DNA from: Malus domestica
Lineage: Eukaryota > Streptophyta > Magnoliopsida > Rosales > Rosaceae
Direction: 5' to 3'
DNA: 64,000 bases
NCBI RefSeq assembly: GCF_042453785.1
Contig: NC_091671.1
Span: 36,781,001-36,845,000 of the forward strand
This document shows positions 59,351-64,000 of the stretch, in pieces (within the stretch, counting starts at the first letter, position 1; each line of letters starts with the position of its first letter). The position numbers and the translations under genes are program-made. The notes under the pieces were generated by a model. That model saw only the letters and a program-made list of their open reading frames with translations, ran no database searches and was not told the origin of the DNA.

Positions 59351-61387
59351 ATGAGATGCAATGCATGTTGGCGAGAACTGGAAGGGCGAGCTGTTTCCAC
59401 CACCTGTGGCCACCTTTTGTGTATCCTACGGAGAGGAAAATTTTGCGTTAACATTCGTGTAAATTAACTTTCTTGTGGAAATAGGGTTGATTGGTATATA
59501 TGAATATAAATTTCCTTAACAGTTTGAAAAGGCACAGAGGATGCGGGCAAGATCCTTGGCAGTGATGGAGCGTGTCCCGTTTGTGATCAAGTGCTCTCTA
59601 AGAGGTAAGTGCCTCTAATGATCTTAGAATGTTAGCATTTTCTGGGAATCTGTATTCTTCTAGCCTTGCAATTAAGTGTGCAGGTGCACTATGCATACAT
59701 GAACATAAATGAGAGGGTGTCATCTTTTATTACTAATAAGTAATATGAGAGTAACTACAGATATGCGCTGTATGGGATAACTGCCGAATACCAAATTTAG
59801 TCTGTTTCTGGCATCAATGGTTGCTGCAGAATTCTTTTTCGTGCAGCAACCAGTAAAACCATAACATGACAGTTCCTGCCACCAATAAAACTTTGTGTTT
59901 TGAATAGAAGCACTGTGGCAAACTTATTTCCTACTTACATGTAGCATCGTGCCCATCTCATTTTGCTTTCCTCTTGGCAGTCATATGAAAGCTTTTGATA
60001 TCAATCCAAATGATGAATGGATAAATGTAAGCAAGTACTCACTGACTAGACCTAGCTTGTCTTCATATTTTATTTTACTTTTCCTTTTGCGTTTGTAGCT
60101 TCTGTATCCTTTTGATAATGATCGGAAGATATTCTGTTTCAGATGGCCATGATTGGAGTGTCTCCACAGATATGTATCCTTTTCTATTTTCTCTGCAATC
60201 TAATAATCTGATACGGTGATTGTTGCATTTCTTATGAGGGAGTGACGAAACTAGATTAGGTTTTTATTGCATTGTATTCAATGTTTTATAAAGGGCAGGA
60301 CATCTTTCCCTTGACAGTATTCCTAGTAATGAAGAGTGCACACAAAAGTGTCATGTTCTACATTGGCCAAAGGGAATTGGAAATGCAGTGCAAGATGAAC
60401 AGAATGCAAGCTCAGTATCGGCAGAAATTTGAAGCAATGCAAGAAAAGTTTGGTGAGAAAATGGAACAGTTGCATGCTGCATACCAGAAAATGGCAAAGA
60501 GGTGCCAAACAATGGCGCAAGAAATTGAGAGCTTGTCCAAGGATAAGCAGGAGCTGCAGGAGAAGTTTTCAGAGAAATCCAGGTCTTGTTTTCATACCTA
60601 CTGATACTAATTCCTGAGGCATATAGTCCCGTTATTGGGTCCCTCGTATAATGATTTTCTCTATTTATATACCAGACAGAAGAGAAAATTAGATGAAATG
60701 TATGATCAATTGAGGAGTGAGTACGATTCAGTTAAACGATCTGCCATCCAACCGTCGACGAATTTCTTTTCAAGAAATGAACCTGATATTTTCTCAAACC
60801 AAGCTAACATTATGATGGAAAACAGAGAAGCTGTTAGAAGAGGTAACTCTTTTCCTTCTAATGTTGCAGAAATAAATTTGTAAAGCAGTAAATAAAAACC
60901 ATATGCTAACTTTTCTTTTCGATAAACCTCCCAAGTTCTGGACGTTTGATGCTATAACGTGACTGATCTGAACATAATAGCTTTATTTTTTAATCTTTTG
61001 TCTCAAATATTTCCAAATCCAGTTGACTTATTTCTTGCAGATTGGTCCGTTCTTACTCCTGAAACTCCAGGGCCGAAGGAGGATATATGGCCAGCGAGAC
61101 AGAATAGTTCAAACTCCGGCGGTCCTTTTGACATCTCGCTTGGCTCACCGGCAAAACAAGCTGCTATTCCAGTTGATGCTGGGAACAGAAGGGCTGGTGC
61201 TCACCCTATGTTTGGAACCGGAGCTAGCAACCCCGCAATGACTTTACGGAACATGATACTCTCCCCAATAAAGAGGCCTCAGCTCTCCCGCCGTCCCCAG
61301 ATGTTCACGTAAGTTGCAATTTTAGTTCTGCCAAGTTTACTTAGCCATCCATTCCTGAATTCTCGTGACCTGGTTTTCAGGTTCTAG
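59351..61387 (+). CDS. HEI10: HEI10, RING-type E3 ligase for meiotic crossover
   Basis: Eight exons: 59351-59420, 59532-59604, 59981-60026, 60143-60173, 60327-60582, 60676-60842, 61041-61308 and 61381-61387; 305 residues, no break. The last exon codes only the final Phe and stop. RING C3HC4 at residues 3-47: CNACWRELEGRAVSTTCGHLLC, then CPVCDQVLS. Next NPNDEWINMAMIGVSPQILMKSA, a long coiled coil (about 85-180: RQKFEAMQEKFGEKMEQLHAAYQK, KDKQELQEKFSEKSRQKRKLDEM) and a basic tail (RNMILSPIKRPQLSRR). HEI10 (CCNB1IP1 homologue) accumulates at class I crossover sites on the synaptonemal complex, in a dose-sensitive way. Tail-to-tail with the NADH kinase gene. Confidence 0.95.
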
Positions 61388-61962
61388 GCTCGAAGTTGAG
61401 TGCTCGCTGTTTGCCGAAGGACATGCCGAATATGTTTACTATGACTGTAATTTTCTTTTTCGAAATGAAAAAGAGAATTCTCGCAGACCCTATTACGAAA
61501 CAATCATATGTTGTAACAGAAAAATGCATCACTTGCGGCATCATTTGGTGTAAATATTTTCGTTTTGGGGTGAAACAGCTTCCGGTGACATGGTTATGGG
61601 CATGGACGTTGCACCCCGGAAGCTGATTTGCCTCCAACTCTTCCCCCTTCCCTCCTTCACTTGATATATTTTCCTTAGCAGATATCAATAGTACGGAATG
61701 TTTCTGGCAGGACACGTTTGTTACTTATTCGACTACAACGGCACGGTTATTTACTTGGAATGGAGAAAGTTACTCGAGTGCTAGTAAACGCGGGGATGTC
61801 AGGGTTCCAAATAATTCCAATATCGTTTCAAGTCAAATGTGTCATGATTTCTGCTCGAAATCAAAGAATCAAAACTCTACAGCCCGAACGCATGTTTACA
61901 GAAGTTCCGCAATATTCACAGCTCGTACTTACAAAAATTTATTTCTATCCAAACATCCGTCC
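61388..61962. other. Convergent 3' region of HEI10 and NADK3-like
   Basis: 575 bases between the two stop codons; should hold both 3' untranslated regions. Short frames here resemble nothing known. Confidence 0.5.
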
Positions 61963-63702
61963 TTACGTTTCTTCACTAATGTTCTGTAAATGGTGAGGCA
62001 AAAAAACCTTCAAAACTGGGGCCTTGGGAGATATCTCTATGACATCGCCATCCTTTATAGAATAGCAAACATGAGAACCGTCAATGTATACGACGCCCTC
62101 TTTAGACAACCACGTAGCTTCCATGGACTGACGAGATTTGATTGATCCGTGCATTAAGCTTGAGGTGTTTCCTGGTGAAATGGGCTCTCTTACCATGTAC
62201 TGGAGATCCTGAGATAAGATGGGCATCGGAAATCCGCCTGCTGAGAGCATTGCAGCGGTTGATCCAGCAGCTGTTGAAACTCTGAGACCACTTGATCGAG
62301 AATGCACCAGTGGGGAACATGGCTGGTCATCCATTTTAATTCTGCTTGTAGGCGGGGAGGGAAAGTTAGATACATGTTAACTAGAGAGAAAGTTAGATAC
62401 ATGTTAACTACAGAAATAAGTTGAGCGTACAGCTGTGTGACCATGGAGGAAGCTTACTTGAATGAGAATCGTGAAACTGCTGCCGGACATGGATGTGCAA
62501 TTAAAATATCATTAAGAGCATAAGTTGGAATCACTTCTGAGTTTACACATATGGATATCCTTGTCAATTTGGAAGGATTAGCTCGACCCTCGAGGATATT
62601 GTCCAGAACCTAAGAAAAGAAGAGGAAATCTTCTCAGAAGTTACAATACTTCAAAAGGAATTGCTACTTCGTGCTGGAAATCACCAATTTTTCTACAAAT
62701 CCTTCACTCCGTATCTCCAAAACGTGTAATGATATCACATTTAAGTTGTGCGGAACAACTTCACAAGAAACGTACTTCTATGCAGCCCAACCCTAGATGC
62801 CTTCAACACCGTAGCAGGGCTTTGGCCGGCAAACAGATCTTTAAAGCGAGAGGTTACTTCGATAGAATATTCCTTACAACTAATAGGTTGATCACAGCAT
62901 AAAACTTGCATTAAAGATGAATGTCAACGTCTTTCGAAATGAATGTTAGATATTTTCTCTCCTTCCAGTACTGACTGATCTTAAAGACACCCTAGAATAG
63001 AGGAGCGAAACTAGGAACTAGTCTCCGATCATCTTTAGGTTAAAATTCAAGATCAGTCTTACCTGTTCAAAGTTGTTGACCGTTGCACCGCAAAGATAGC
63101 CTGTGCTTCTATTAGCATCAAACTCATTCCTGAGCTTCTCTACCTAACCAAGGCAAAATCAGGAAGAAAGAAACAAAATATGAACTGATTACAAGCCACG
63201 ATTAAGTGAAACTCAGTGAACTAATACGCCGATATAAAGACTGAACCTCTATGGCTTAGCCAAATTAAGAGACTAACCTCTTCAGGTTGTGTGGGGTCAG
63301 AATTCACTCCTAGAACTGGAACCGTGTCATCAATGAAATGGCTGCCTTGTAATAGAGTGCCATCACCCCCAACTGTAACAACAAGGTCCACATCACGGAT
63401 AGGCTGGGATAGATTAGTACGTACTATAGGTTTCCACTCAACAGGCTTCTGGCGCAAAATACTCTGACACAAGTTTATTGCATCCTTGTGCACTTTTCGC
63501 CTGTTCTCCAAGTAATGTAGTACCTGCAATATTTCCAAGGGAAACTGAATTACGAGGGTGCTTTGGAAAAAGCATAATATGATGAACTAAGAAAATATGA
63601 ATTACTTGTATGTCTTTGCAAAAGTTGTCAAAAGATGGAACCAAACCATCCTCCCGAAACAGCAAGACAATCAATGTCCGGAGCACTATGAGAAGAGCAA
63701 GC
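61963..63702 (-). CDS. NADK3: NADH/NAD kinase, NADK3-like (5' end outside window)
   Basis: Exons on minus: 63606-63702, 63278-63523, 63063-63143, 62458-62609 and 61963-62341; 317 residues in frame, entered mid-codon, so at least one upstream exon is missing, probably beyond 64000. It phosphorylates NADH (and NAD) with ATP to make NADPH. The nucleotide-binding motif is present: DVDLVVTVGGDGTLLQGSHFI; then VPVLGVNSDPTQPEE, GHLC-like GYLCGATVNNFEQ, LNDILIAHPCPAAVSRFSFK, RSSGLRVSTAAGSTAAMLSAGG. Arabidopsis NADK3 is peroxisomal and, from memory, ends in a SRY-type PTS1; this copy ends NISEET, so that signal is missing. The exon at 63606-63702 (LLFREDGLVPSFDNFCKDIQ) also differs from the usual N-terminus. 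Confidence 0.88.
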
Positions 63703-64000
63703 CTGTGACTCTCTGCTCTTCACTCGAGGCTCCATTTAAGGTGAAAATACAAAGTTTAAAGAAAATTCCCACAACCAAAGACATAGCTAGAATCGCGTTC
63801 TTGATTAATATACAAGTACAATCACAAAGCCAAACGTTATTGGTGAAACGATTTAATACCTTCAATTTCATCAACTTATTTGTCTTTTTGGGTATGGCAT
63901 TTTCTCATTTACCGGGTTTTACAAGTGAAATCACAGTTCACATAAATCTATCGCAAATTCCACTTATTCCAAGAGTTTCTCAAACATCAGTTCAGCTTGT
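63703..64000. other. Probable first intron of NADK3-like gene
   Basis: AT-rich, with an acceptor-like CACAG before 63702 on minus. No first exon could be found here. Confidence 0.35.

Overview
The window is plant nuclear DNA. Genes are split by GT-AG introns, AT-rich intergenic DNA is dense with small transposons, and the proteins are plant families (trichome-birefringence-like, Kunitz inhibitor, B-box factor, VTE6, plastid L13, HEI10, NADH kinase). The repeats (Cassandra TRIMs with a 5S-like core, PIF/Harbinger, many hAT and MITE copies) suggest a woody eudicot, most likely Rosaceae of the apple/pear type. That placement is inference.

Layout. 1-5.2 kb is repeat: an LTR-like stretch with amplified TATA modules, a 24-bp tandem array and a 2.6 kb solo-LTR-like fossil. 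6.1-34.9 kb is a same-strand tandem array of trichome-birefringence-like (TBL) wall acetyltransferase genes, each with five exons at conserved positions. Copies A (6128-11300), C (26492-29412) and D (32214-34882) are open. Copy B (16072-21853) carries a frameshift before its DxxH motif. A relic of promoter plus exon 1 (23033-24147) lies before C. The array is full of transposons: PIF/Harbinger, at least four hAT elements with visible 8-bp target duplications, a MULE-like MITE, a LINE tail, a Copia fossil and Cassandra solo LTRs. 35.8-39.0 kb holds two Kunitz/miraculin-like inhibitor genes on the minus strand. 39.7-42.6 kb is a second long solo-LTR-like fossil.

From 43.8 kb the window is gene-rich: plastid ribosomal protein L13 (-), VTE6 (+), BBX22-like (-), HEI10 (+) and an NADK3-like NADH kinase (-, 5' end outside the window). 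From memory, the Arabidopsis counterparts of L13, VTE6, BBX22 and NADK3 sit together near At1g78590-At1g78630, so this is a conserved block with HEI10 intercalated. VTE6 and L13 are plastid housekeeping genes, BBX22 is a light-signalling factor, HEI10 a meiotic crossover factor and NADK3 makes NADPH.

Most notable: (1) a 1.2 kb hAT element inside TBL-B intron 1 whose antisense reading frame joins a GAMYB-type R2R3-MYB DNA-binding region to a hAT dimerisation domain; (2) a PIF-type element inside TBL-A intron 2 carrying a PPR gene fragment; (3) frameshifts in TBL-B and in L13 exon 2; (4) a nearly complete PIF/Harbinger inserted inside a foldback element.
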